Below, piece after piece: positions 1-9,803 of a stretch of DNA of 64,000 bases (positions within the stretch are counted from its first letter, which is position 1; every line of letters begins with the position of its first letter). Location: contig NZ_JANSUY010000029.1 in NCBI RefSeq assembly GCF_024741135.1, forward strand, positions 16,732 to 80,731, written 5' to 3'. This stretch comes from Aquiflexum gelatinilyticum. GTDB lineage: Bacteria; Bacteroidota; Bacteroidia; Cytophagales; Cyclobacteriaceae. The translations under genes and the position numbers were made by a program. The notes below the pieces were generated by a model. The model saw only the letters and a list, made by a program, of their open reading frames with translations, ran no database searches and was not told where the DNA came from.

Positions 1-462
1 CAAAACAGTGGAATTGAAACTTTTAGTGCATCTAATGTGGAAAGGTTTGAAATCTTTGATGAACAATATGGCGGAATCAGGACCTTCTATTCATTGCCTT
101 ATTCCCTTTCGGGCGACTATGAATCTCCCATATTCTTTGAGATTTTGACAGAAGGCAACAACATTGTGTTATTATGCAGGGAATATATTACTACTGACAA
201 CAGGGGCATGGGAATGTATTCTCCCATGGTAATGAATCCGATTTGGGGTCCACCTTTGTCAGGTGCATACAGACTAGCTTTCAACTTTTATTTTCTCAAA
301 GACGGAGCAATTCAGAAATATTCCCAAAAGAAAAAGGAACTGTTGGACATTCTTGATGATAGGTCTGATGAAGTTGAACTTTATATGAGAAAAAACAGGC
401 TTACTCATGACCAGCGCGGTGATTTGCTGCGAATTACAGCTTACTACAATCAAATAAAATAA
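1..462 (+). CDS. Hypothetical protein, C-terminal part (cut by window edge)
   Basis: The reading frame is open from base 1, so the gene begins outside the window and the GTG at 37 is probably an internal codon. The visible 153 residues have no transmembrane segment. They show a mixed region with IFFEILTEGNN and a Gly/Pro-rich stretch (NPIWGPPLSGAYR), then a charged helical tail with KKKELLDILDD and an end in AYYNQIK. I do not recognise a family. The stop lies five bases before the surE start, so the two are probably co-transcribed. No function can be assigned from this fragment. Confidence 0.6.
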   Translation, partial: QNSGIETFSASNVERFEIFDEQYGGIRTFYSLPYSLSGDYESPIFFEILTEGNNIVLLCREYITTDNRGMGMYSPMVMNPIWGPPLSGAYRLAFNFYFLKDGAIQKYSQKKKELLDILDDRSDEVELYMRKNRLTHDQRGDLLRITAYYNQIK

Positions 463-467
463 TTTTT

Positions 468-1250
468 ATGTCAAAAAAACCATTGATTTTGGTTTCCAAT
501 GATGATGGAATTACTTCCAAAGGCATCAGGGTATTGGTAAATGTAATGAAAAAACTAGGGGATGTAGTCGTGGTGGCACCTGACAGTCCCCAATCCGGAA
601 TGGGACATGCCATCACCATCGGTGAGACTCTGAGACTTTACGAAGAAGATATTTTTGAAGATGTTATCGCTTACAAATCCAGTGGCACACCTGCAGATTG
701 TGTCAAACTTGCAAAACACCATGTAATGAAAGACCGGCAGCCGGATCTTGTGGTAAGCGGAATTAACCATGGAAGCAATACCTCAATATCCGTTTTGTAC
801 TCAGGGACAATGTCTGCTGCCATTGAAGGTGCATTGGAAGGCCTTCCCTCGATTGGATTTAGTCTATGTGATTATTCTTCAAAAGCTGATTTTAGCCATG
901 TCGAAGAATATGTATATAAAATTTCCAAACAAGTTTTGGAAAATGGAATTTCAAAAGGAGTGGCATTGAATGTGAATTTCCCACCAAAAAGAAACGAACC
1001 GATTCGTGGGGTAAAAGTATGTCGACAGGCCCATGCCAAATGGCAGGAAGAGTTTTCAGAAAGATTTGATCCTAATGGAAGGAAATACTATTGGATGGCT
1101 GGTAACTTTGTTAATTTTGACAAAGGCGAAGACAATGATGAATGGGCGATAGCAAACAATTATGTTTCAATTGTCCCCTGCCAATATGACTTGACTGCGC
1201 ATCACGCGATGAGTCAGATCAACGAGGAATGGAATTGGGATGAATTATAA
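468..1250 (+). CDS. surE: 5'/3'-nucleotidase SurE
   Basis: SurE is a cytoplasmic metal-dependent phosphatase of nucleoside 5'- and 3'-monophosphates. The 260-residue length is normal for the family. The N-terminus carries the metal-binding NDDGI (Asp12, Asp13). The PQSGMGHAIT segment supplies Ser43 and SGINHGSN supplies Asn100, the other usual metal ligands. Start is the ATG five bases after the preceding stop; no strong ribosome-binding site is visible, as is common in Bacteroidota. A strong hairpin follows the stop directly, so the transcription unit ends here. Family assignment is secure; the preferred substrate in vivo cannot be read from sequence. Confidence 0.96.
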   Translation: MSKKPLILVSNDDGITSKGIRVLVNVMKKLGDVVVVAPDSPQSGMGHAITIGETLRLYEEDIFEDVIAYKSSGTPADCVKLAKHHVMKDRQPDLVVSGINHGSNTSISVLYSGTMSAAIEGALEGLPSIGFSLCDYSSKADFSHVEEYVYKISKQVLENGISKGVALNVNFPPKRNEPIRGVKVCRQAHAKWQEEFSERFDPNGRKYYWMAGNFVNFDKGEDNDEWAIANNYVSIVPCQYDLTAHHAMSQINEEWNWDEL

Positions 1251-1280
1251 AAAAAGGGAGGATAATTTTCCTCCCTTTTT
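1250..1280. terminator. Bidirectional terminator between surE and the SDR gene
   Basis: AAAAAGGGAGGA and TCCTCCCTTTTT form a perfect stem around a short AT loop, with T-runs in both orientations. It sits between two convergent genes and can serve both. Confidence 0.9.
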
Positions 1281-1299
1281 GTTAATAACCGGATTAAAT

Positions 1300-2133
1300 T
1301 CAAAGCCAGCTTTTTAGCAAGGCTTCACTTTCTTTCCATAACCTTTCCCTCATTTTCTTCGAATTGGCTTCTGAAGATGGTTTTAAAGGTTTACTTTTCT
1401 TAAAGTAATAGCCATTTTTCAATGAATCTATTTTTGTTTTTGCAAGAAAAATAGTCGTTTTGGCACCTTCCTCGGCAGTAATCATAAAAGGAGAGGCCAA
1501 TTTCCAAAAGAAACTAAAAACTCCAGAAGTTTCTTTTCCAAAATTGGTTTTCACCACACCGGGATGTAGCGCATAGGCATTCAAACCTTTTTCTCCATAT
1601 TTATCAGCTAAAGATTTGGTAAACAAAATGTTGAAAAGTTTTACATTGGCATAGGAAACAAATGAACTGAATTTTTTCTTTTCATAATTTAGGTCATCAA
1701 AATCCACCTTTGCAGCCCTGTGCCCTTCTGAACTTACATTGATTACTTTCGCTCCATTCGAATTTAATAGAACTGGCATCAAATGATGGGTCAAAAGAAA
1801 ATGGCCTAAATGATTTGTTGAAAGCCCCATTTCAAATCCATCTTTCGTTACTTCTTTGTTCTGAAAAATCCCACCGGCATTATTGATCAAGACATCCAAA
1901 GTGGATGTTTTGTCAAGGATACTTTTTGCAGCTGAGACCACTGAGTCCATGTCAGCAAGGTCGCAGTAGATAAATCTGACCTTTTTTTGATCAGGGGAGG
2001 AAAGAGATTGGATCAGCTTATTGGCTTTCGATTCATTTCGGGCTAATAAAAAAACTTCATTGAAATAGGGGGTAAGCTTGGAGAAAGCAACTTCTCCAAT
2101 TCCTGAAGTGGGCCCTGTGATAGCAAGTTTCAT
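1300..2133 (-). CDS. Short-chain dehydrogenase/reductase (retinol-dehydrogenase-like)
   Basis: This is a classical SDR of 277 residues: glycine-rich cofactor motif TGPTSGIG at residues 6-13, NNAG at 84-87, catalytic Ser in INVSSEG near 134, and YANVK with Tyr161 and Lys165. The sequence from NNAGGIF through LSTNHLGHFLLT resembles the group annotated retinol dehydrogenase or WW-domain-oxidoreductase-like. An Arg rather than an Asp follows beta-strand 2 (LLARNESKA), which suggests NADP(H), an inference. The gene stands alone on the minus strand. The rhodopsin cassette is 3 kb away, but nothing in the sequence shows that this enzyme acts on retinal; substrate is unknown. Confidence 0.88.
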   Translation of the reverse strand: MKLAITGPTSGIGEVAFSKLTPYFNEVFLLARNESKANKLIQSLSSPDQKKVRFIYCDLADMDSVVSAAKSILDKTSTLDVLINNAGGIFQNKEVTKDGFEMGLSTNHLGHFLLTHHLMPVLLNSNGAKVINVSSEGHRAAKVDFDDLNYEKKKFSSFVSYANVKLFNILFTKSLADKYGEKGLNAYALHPGVVKTNFGKETSGVFSFFWKLASPFMITAEEGAKTTIFLAKTKIDSLKNGYYFKKSKPLKPSSEANSKKMRERLWKESEALLKSWL

Positions 2134-2215
2134 TTGTTTTTTGTTTTTTCTAAAACAATTAAAAACTCATATGGTTCAAGAAAACTAATTTTATTGATAT
2201 TAAATTTTAACCCTC

Positions 2216-2233
2216 ACAAATTAAAAAATTTGT
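2216..2233. promoter_or_regulatory. AT-rich inverted repeat in divergent promoter region
   Basis: ACAAATT-AAAA-AATTTGT is a perfect 7-bp inverted repeat in the 231-bp gap between two divergent genes (SDR on minus, acyltransferase on plus). It may be an operator or a weak hairpin; no regulator can be named. Confidence 0.35.
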
Positions 2234-2364
2234 ATTTTTAGCCATGTGATTTTCAGAAAATTACATAAAAAGAAACTTTCAATGCCAATGATTTTCCGTT
2301 CACGTTGGTATCTAGGAAGTTATAAGAAACCTGCTTATTCATCGATCGACCTCACTGATACAAA

Positions 2365-3180
2365 GTGGAACAACAAAAGCCATTTATTGACATAGATCAA
2401 GTTTTTAAAAACAAAAATCCCAACCTACATAGGTGGCTTCCGGGATTCGTTATCAATTATGTCAAAAAAGTTGTCCATGAAAATGAAATTAACAAAGTCA
2501 TGGCCAATATTGGCCATCTGCAAGGGATGGAATTTGTTAATGCTCTCATAGGAGAATTTGGCGTGGAGGTGACTTTGACCGGGGCGGAAAATATCCCTTT
2601 GGACAAGCCTGTGATTTTTGCTTCCAATCACCCTTTGGGAGGAATGGATGGAATAGCATTTATGTATGCATTGGGCAAATACAGAACCGACCTCAGGTTT
2701 TTGGTCAATGACATCCTGACCAATATCAAAAACTTTGAGCCACTGTTTGTTCCAGTAAATAAACTAGGCACCAACAGTCGGGATGTCTCAAAATTGATAG
2801 AGGAGACTTATGCTGGAAGGTATGCCGTTTTGGTTTTTCCTGCCGGGTTGGTGTCACGAAAGCAGCCTGTTGGGATCAAAGATTTGGAATGGAAAAAAAG
2901 TTTTATCAGCAAATCCAAAAAGTACCAAAAGGACATTGTACCAGTCTTTATTGAGGGGAGAAATTCAAATTTCTTCTATAACTTCGCTAATCTCAGAAAA
3001 CGAATCGGTATCAAAACAAATATTGAAATGTTTTATTTACCCGATGAAATGTTTTCTCAAAGAGGCAAAAAAGTCATCATACATATAGGAAAACCGATTC
3101 CTTACAGTTATTTTGATAAGTCAAAAAGTGAAAGCGAATGGGCCGAGGAAGTAAAGCAGATTGTATATAAAATGGCCTAA
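2365..3180 (+). CDS. PlsC/GlsA-like O-acyltransferase
   Basis: A 271-residue lysophospholipid-type acyltransferase. The catalytic motif is NHPLGGMDG (His89, Asp95), and VFPAGLVSR stands where the FPEGTRS-type acyl-acceptor motif lies in the family. The start is a GTG at 2365; an in-frame TGA at 2356 excludes anything much further upstream and no ribosome-binding site is evident. Eleven bases after the stop begins an OlsB-like N-acyltransferase, so the pair probably makes an acyloxyacyl amino-acid lipid: the N-acyltransferase adds a 3-hydroxy fatty acid to the amino acid and this enzyme esterifies the hydroxyl. In Bacteroides this pair is GlsA/GlsB and the product is glycine lipid; ornithine lipid is the alternative. 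Confidence 0.85.
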   Translation: MEQQKPFIDIDQVFKNKNPNLHRWLPGFVINYVKKVVHENEINKVMANIGHLQGMEFVNALIGEFGVEVTLTGAENIPLDKPVIFASNHPLGGMDGIAFMYALGKYRTDLRFLVNDILTNIKNFEPLFVPVNKLGTNSRDVSKLIEETYAGRYAVLVFPAGLVSRKQPVGIKDLEWKKSFISKSKKYQKDIVPVFIEGRNSNFFYNFANLRKRIGIKTNIEMFYLPDEMFSQRGKKVIIHIGKPIPYSYFDKSKSESEWAEEVKQIVYKMA

Positions 3181-3191
3181 ATGATAGATTT

Positions 3192-4148
3192 ATGCAAGCA
3201 GTAATCCCTGCAGTAGACAGAGAATCAATAAAAAAGGAACTTACTCCGGAAAGGTTTTTGCGTTATTCAAACAACGGAAACAATTTAATCTATCTGGTCA
3301 ATTACCACAACGCACCCAATACCATGAGGGAAATCGGTCGTTTGAGGGAATTGACGTTTAGACATGCAGGTGGTGGTACGGGTCTCGAGGTGGATATTGA
3401 TGACAATGATATTCTTCCAAATTGTTACCAGCAACTCATTACATGGAATCCCGAAGATGAGGAGATTGTGGCAGGTTACCGCTTGATCAAATGTAAAGAA
3501 GCCGGAATAGATAAAGATGGTAATATCAACTTATCAACGGCCCATTTATTTGCATTTTCTGATAAATTTATCCAAGAATATATACCCTACACCATTGAGC
3601 TTGGACGCTCTTTTGTCCAACCGCAATACCAACCAAGCCTTGACAACAGGAAAGGTATTTTTTCACTGGACAATCTTTGGGACGGCTTGGGTGCTGTGGT
3701 CAAACTTAATCCTGACATCAAGTACCTTTTTGGTAAAGTGACAATGTATCCTCATTACAACAGGGAAGCAAGGGATTTTTTGCTATATTTTATGCAATAC
3801 TATTTTCCTGATCATGAAAAATTAGTCTCACCACATCCTGAATTGCTCCTAACCTACGAAACCGATATTTCAGCTTTTTCTGAACAGCTTAAGGGGCTGG
3901 ATTATAAAGAGGGATATAAAGTTCTTAACAGTAAAGTAAGAGCTTTAGGAGAAAATATTCCACCCTTGATCAATACCTATATGAACTTATCACCCACAAT
4001 GAAGTCATTTGGTACGGCAATGAATGATGAGTTTGGTGCAGTGGAGGAAACAGGGATTTTGATCACCTTGGAAGATATATTCGAAAGTAAAAAGCAAAGG
4101 CATATCGAGACTTTTGATCGAGATAGGGTTTTTGGAAGCAGAGGGTAA
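3192..4148 (+). CDS. OlsB/GlsB-like N-acyltransferase (GNAT fold)
   Basis: 318 residues resembling the hemolysin/OlsB branch of GNAT acyltransferases. The family signature is the Arg-rich REIGRLRELTFRHAGGGTG segment at residues 47-65, followed by an acidic DIDDND and later IELGRSFVQPQYQ, typical of the acyl-ACP-dependent enzymes. It is expected to transfer a 3-hydroxyacyl chain from acyl carrier protein to the amino group of glycine or ornithine in the first step of aminolipid synthesis. It lies between the O-acyltransferase and a CoA-binding protein with gaps of 11 and 2 bases, which indicates one operon. The amino acid acceptor cannot be decided from sequence. Confidence 0.85.
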   Translation: MQAVIPAVDRESIKKELTPERFLRYSNNGNNLIYLVNYHNAPNTMREIGRLRELTFRHAGGGTGLEVDIDDNDILPNCYQQLITWNPEDEEIVAGYRLIKCKEAGIDKDGNINLSTAHLFAFSDKFIQEYIPYTIELGRSFVQPQYQPSLDNRKGIFSLDNLWDGLGAVVKLNPDIKYLFGKVTMYPHYNREARDFLLYFMQYYFPDHEKLVSPHPELLLTYETDISAFSEQLKGLDYKEGYKVLNSKVRALGENIPPLINTYMNLSPTMKSFGTAMNDEFGAVEETGILITLEDIFESKKQRHIETFDRDRVFGSRG

Positions 4149-4150
4149 TT

Positions 4151-4516
4151 ATGAAAAAAACAGTAATCATAGGAGCATCCACCAACCCTTCAAGGTATGC
4201 CTACCTGGCGGCAGAGATGTTGTCAGAACGTCAGATTCCGATAGTGCCTGTTGGTATCAAAACAGGTGTCGTGTTTGACAATGAAATTTTGAACATTAGA
4301 GAAAAACCCGCAGTGAAGGATGTTGACACAGTGACACTTTACCTTGGGCCACAGAATCAACTTGAATGGTATGATTATATTCTTTCACTTAAGCCAAAAA
4401 GGATCATATTCAATCCCGGAACAGAGAATCCTGAGTTTGAAAAATTGGCTAAGAAAAATGGGATAGAAACATGGGAAGCCTGCACTTTGGTACTACTGAG
4501 TACCGGTCAATATTGA
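4151..4516 (+). CDS. CoA-binding domain protein (YccU-like)
   Basis: A 121-residue single-domain Rossmann protein of the CoA_binding_2 family. It has GASTNPSRYAY at the N-terminus, FNPGTENPEFE near residue 90, and the EACTLVLL end typical of these small proteins. The start is two bases after the preceding stop, so it is the third gene of the aminolipid operon. Homologues bind CoA or nucleotides, but no catalytic activity is established. Its 3' end overlaps the 3' end of blh on the opposite strand by ten bases. Confidence 0.88.
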   Translation: MKKTVIIGASTNPSRYAYLAAEMLSERQIPIVPVGIKTGVVFDNEILNIREKPAVKDVDTVTLYLGPQNQLEWYDYILSLKPKRIIFNPGTENPEFEKLAKKNGIETWEACTLVLLSTGQY

Positions 4517-5385
4517 TTTTTTCTTGCTTCCAAAAAAAGGTTCATATACCAAATATGTGGAGCAGAGATCAAGGATACCAAGATGAAAAAAAGCAAAGTA
4601 AGTTGGTCGAATTCCATCATTTGGTGAAAAAATAATAAGATAAGGGCAATCCCAATCAGACTCATCGATGTGAAAGGCAAGAGTTTTTTGATGAAATTTT
4701 TTAATTTTTGATTTTCAAGGTAATCTTTCAAAGCGTCAAATTCTTCGGTCATGCTTGGTAATGAATGCCAAAATCCGAAGTAAATGATGAAGCCAAGAAG
4801 AAGAGGAAGTTGATACAATAACAAGCCAAGTAAACTTATCTCCAGAACCAGAATCAATCCTTTTTCGCCAAAATTAACTCCAATCAGAGTTGCCGAAAGA
4901 CCCCAAAAAAAGGCAATTACAAATATTCCATATTGTGGTAAACCTCTTACATCAATGATATTTGCCAAAATGGATTGGGTATAATTAAAATCTCCCCATA
5001 AAATGGTGCTTAGGATAAAAGATCCGAGAGAAATATAGGTTAAGCTAGAAAATTTATTAAGTGGAGTTTTTAAAAAGTGGCTTTGTCCAAAGTGGTAAGC
5101 AGACATAATAAGAAAGGCTGCCAAAGCCAAAATAGGGAAAATAAGCCAAATTGCGAGATAGACCGCGATGATTAACAGATATTTAAAGATGAATCTGATT
5201 AGATTTTTTCTACCTACAACAGGGTTAAGCAAAAGATGGTCAATCGCTCCATGGGGAATTCCGATGGATATCAGGATTGTGGCAAAACAAATCCATTGAA
5301 ACATTTCATTTCCTTCAAAAAACAAAAGGTAGCTGATTCCCAAAGTTGCTCCAATAATTTTCCCCGCAGTCTCAATGCCTTTCAT
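4507..5385 (-). CDS. blh: Brp/Blh-type beta-carotene 15,15'-dioxygenase
   Basis: Blh is an integral membrane iron dioxygenase that cleaves beta-carotene into two retinals, the rhodopsin chromophore. The 292 residues are mostly hydrophobic helices. The conserved histidines of the family appear as IPHGAIDH (His45, His50) and SAYHFGQSH (His98, His103), with a further His in YFGFWHSLPS. The ATG lies inside the last codons of crtY (14-base overlap), indicating translational coupling and a shared transcript with crtY and probably the opsin. The set of opsin, cyclase and cleavage enzyme is standard for marine and freshwater Bacteroidota. Earlier carotenoid genes are not in this window. Confidence 0.95.
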   Translation of the reverse strand: MKGIETAGKIIGATLGISYLLFFEGNEMFQWICFATILISIGIPHGAIDHLLLNPVVGRKNLIRFIFKYLLIIAVYLAIWLIFPILALAAFLIMSAYHFGQSHFLKTPLNKFSSLTYISLGSFILSTILWGDFNYTQSILANIIDVRGLPQYGIFVIAFFWGLSATLIGVNFGEKGLILVLEISLLGLLLYQLPLLLGFIIYFGFWHSLPSMTEEFDALKDYLENQKLKNFIKKLLPFTSMSLIGIALILLFFHQMMEFDQLTLLFFILVSLISAPHIWYMNLFLEARKNQY

Positions 5386-6523
5386 AATTCAAAAGAGATT
5401 TTAGAAAAACGCCAAACTTCAATCTCGAAAGAAGACTTATTTCCTCCCAAATGTTGGTTTCTTCATGGAGGAATTTCAGGACTAGGTTAGCTTGGTTCTT
5501 AGAAAACATTTGCCTGAAGATATCAGGTAAGGCTCCGGGCCACTTGATAGCTATATTTAAAATGATATTGTCATAAAATCTGAACCTTGGTTTCCTGTTC
5601 CACTTTCTCGAGCTTACAGTTCCATTTTTATTCAATTCAGATACAATGGACATGCAGTGTTTTTGGATATCATAAAAAGTGTATCCTGTTGATGGCTTGG
5701 AACAGCCGGCCAATGTTCCAATGCTGATGATGTTTGGGTTTTGGTGAGTGGGGATTTCAAATGTAGTCATAGGAATGCTACCTGATTCTTTGAAAGTGAT
5801 TTCATATTCGGATTCTCTAAGTTCACTTTCCATATATTCAGAAAGTTTTCTTTCCATTTCTGACATTTCCACCCCGTTTTTGGAATAAAGCGTATATTCA
5901 ATGAGTGCCTCTTTTTTATTGTATGGAAGGATATAAAAGAAATCAGTTTTTTTTTGTTGATCTGTGACAAAATGCATCATGGATACCGCACTTGGATCAA
6001 AATAATCATTCTTGCAAGAAACTTTCCAACCGACAAATGATTGCTTTAAAATTTGATTTTCGCTCCTTTGTGAAGGAAAAGGAATGCTGTTAAATAAAAA
6101 ATTAGACTTGAAAACACCGGATTTTGAAGTCAAAACTTGTACTGGACCTCCGACAATGCTTTCAATTTTTTCCACGCTGTCTTTTAAAATTGAGACATTG
6201 GGAAATCGCTTTATTTTTTCGATTATCTCTTTATAAAAATCTAAAGATTTGACATGAAAGTATTTGAGGTTTTGAAGATCAGCTGAAATCGATTTTTTGG
6301 ATTCAGTAATGCTGATTGAGTCCCAATAAACCAAAGGAGTATTTTTTGGATGTATTCCGAGTGGTTTTTCTGCCCAATAGCACCACGTTCTGTCATTTTC
6401 AGTTTTGGAAGAGTGGTCAATCAGCAGGATTTTTTTATCCTTGAGTGGGCTGTCAAGTAAATAATAAACCAAACTTAAACCAGCACATCCAAGTCCTGTG
6501 ATAATGTAATCGTAGGCTACCAT
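5372..6523 (-). CDS. crtY: Lycopene beta-cyclase CrtY
   Basis: CrtY closes the ends of lycopene to make beta-carotene, the substrate of the adjacent Blh. I chose the ATG at 6523 (383 residues, MVAYDYIITGLG) rather than the in-frame ATG at 6565. The upstream 14 codons would be encoded inside the hairpin that follows the opsin, and the dinucleotide-binding motif GLGCAG sits at residues 10-15 with the chosen start. Other family marks are ENDRTWCYWAE near the N-terminus and GCSKPSTGYTF in the substrate-binding half. The gene overlaps blh by 14 bases and lies 63 bases after the opsin. Confidence 0.93.
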   Translation of the reverse strand: MVAYDYIITGLGCAGLSLVYYLLDSPLKDKKILLIDHSSKTENDRTWCYWAEKPLGIHPKNTPLVYWDSISITESKKSISADLQNLKYFHVKSLDFYKEIIEKIKRFPNVSILKDSVEKIESIVGGPVQVLTSKSGVFKSNFLFNSIPFPSQRSENQILKQSFVGWKVSCKNDYFDPSAVSMMHFVTDQQKKTDFFYILPYNKKEALIEYTLYSKNGVEMSEMERKLSEYMESELRESEYEITFKESGSIPMTTFEIPTHQNPNIISIGTLAGCSKPSTGYTFYDIQKHCMSIVSELNKNGTVSSRKWNRKPRFRFYDNIILNIAIKWPGALPDIFRQMFSKNQANLVLKFLHEETNIWEEISLLSRLKFGVFLKSLLNYERH

Positions 6524-6545
6524 GGGTCTCTTGGGTTGATAAAGA

Positions 6546-6582
6546 AAAAGGCCTCTCCTGTCCAAGAGAAGCCTTTTCTATT
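6546..6582 (-). terminator. Hairpin between opsin and crtY (terminator or attenuator)
   Basis: On the minus strand AAAAGGC-TTCTC and GAGAG-GCCTTTTT pair with one mismatch and are followed by a T-run. It lies in the gap between the opsin stop and the crtY start. It would make opsin mRNA more abundant than the crtY-blh extension if it terminates partially. Confidence 0.75.
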
Positions 6583-6586
6583 TTAA

Positions 6587-7339
6587 TTATGCATGTTGTA
6601 CTTTTTTGTTTTTGTTGGTTTCAGAAATGGCAACTGAATAAATTACCAAACCGAATCCGATTTTGTTGATGGCATCAGCCAAATTGTAGAACAAATCAAT
6701 GCTGCTAACTTCAAAAGCACCTGATAATAAGTTTCCAGGCAACACCATATAACCCAAAGGATAGATAGACCAACCTAATGTGATGAAGATTTTCAATAAA
6801 AACATCGCTCTTCCCAGTGCAGGGCTATCAGATTCTTTAGCAAGTTTTGCCACGTCTCCTGCAAATACTTCATAAACAATATATAAGTAACCAACAGTTG
6901 AAATGATACCCCACATTACATTGTTTTCAATTCCTGAAGTCTCACCTATATATCCGGTAATCAACATCAACAAAGAAGCAAGGATAAGTTTTGTAAGTGT
7001 ACTTGTTTTGGCACCAAAAGGCTTGGTCAACAAATAAAACTCTACGCACATCAACGGAACAGTCAATGTCCAATCTACATACCTAAATGCGGTTGGACTT
7101 TGACCTGTCTGAAGATAAAAATCTCTCATGTAATAATAGTGTACTGCTGCGATTCCGGTGATAAGTCCGGATACCAGTAAGGATGTTTTCCATTTGTCGC
7201 TTACAGAGCTTCTTTCTACGAAAAAGAAAACTGCTGAAGCGAACATAGCCATGTATCCTATAAAGAAAGTAATGGCGACCGGGTCACTGTTGATGATCTT
7301 ATCGAGACCAATCAAATCTGCTGCTAAGAGGGTGTTCAT
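6587..7339 (-). CDS. Proteorhodopsin, DTE-type outward proton pump
   Basis: A seven-helix retinal protein of 250 residues that pumps protons out of the cell in light. Helix C reads RYVDWTLTVPLMCVEFY, giving proton acceptor Asp89, Thr93 and donor Glu100, the DTE motif of proton pumps. Sodium pumps (NDQ) and chloride pumps (NTQ) are excluded. Met97 sits at the spectral-tuning site (position 105 of green proteorhodopsin), as in green-absorbing forms from Bacteroidota. His67 in helix B matches the His that pairs with the acceptor. Helix G has NLADAINKIGFG with counterion Asp222 and Schiff-base Lys226. It heads the opsin-crtY-blh unit. No fusion or extra domain is present. Confidence 0.97.
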   Translation of the reverse strand: MNTLLAADLIGLDKIINSDPVAITFFIGYMAMFASAVFFFVERSSVSDKWKTSLLVSGLITGIAAVHYYYMRDFYLQTGQSPTAFRYVDWTLTVPLMCVEFYLLTKPFGAKTSTLTKLILASLLMLITGYIGETSGIENNVMWGIISTVGYLYIVYEVFAGDVAKLAKESDSPALGRAMFLLKIFITLGWSIYPLGYMVLPGNLLSGAFEVSSIDLFYNLADAINKIGFGLVIYSVAISETNKNKKVQHA

Positions 7340-9679
<2,340 letters not shown>

Positions 9680-9696
9680 TTTTGATAATTTCATTT

Positions 9697-9726
9697 AAAA
9701 AAGGGCCAAAAGCCCTTTTTTTTTGT
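9697..9726 (+). terminator. gyrB terminator
   Basis: AAAAAAGGGC-CAAAA-GCCCTTTTTT with a long T-run, 18 bases after the gyrB stop. Confidence 0.92.
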
Positions 9727-9803
9727 TAATTAATGAATTATTCACTCCTTCGGGAAAAATGATTTCCACAGATTATTAGATTTGTAGCATACAGCAAATA
9801 GTC

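Noticed and set aside
1300..2133. Retinal-reducing enzyme tied to the rhodopsin cassette
   Set aside because: The retinol-dehydrogenase-like label is general to this SDR branch, the gene is 3 kb away in its own unit, and nothing points to retinal.
6524..6565. Longer N-terminus for CrtY
   Set aside because: These codons run through the terminator-like hairpin after the opsin, and the FAD motif would be pushed too far from the N-terminus.
6587..7339. Rhodopsin as sodium or chloride pump or a sensory type
   Set aside because: Helix C has Asp, Thr and Glu in the DTE pattern; NDQ or NTQ residues and a transducer gene are absent.
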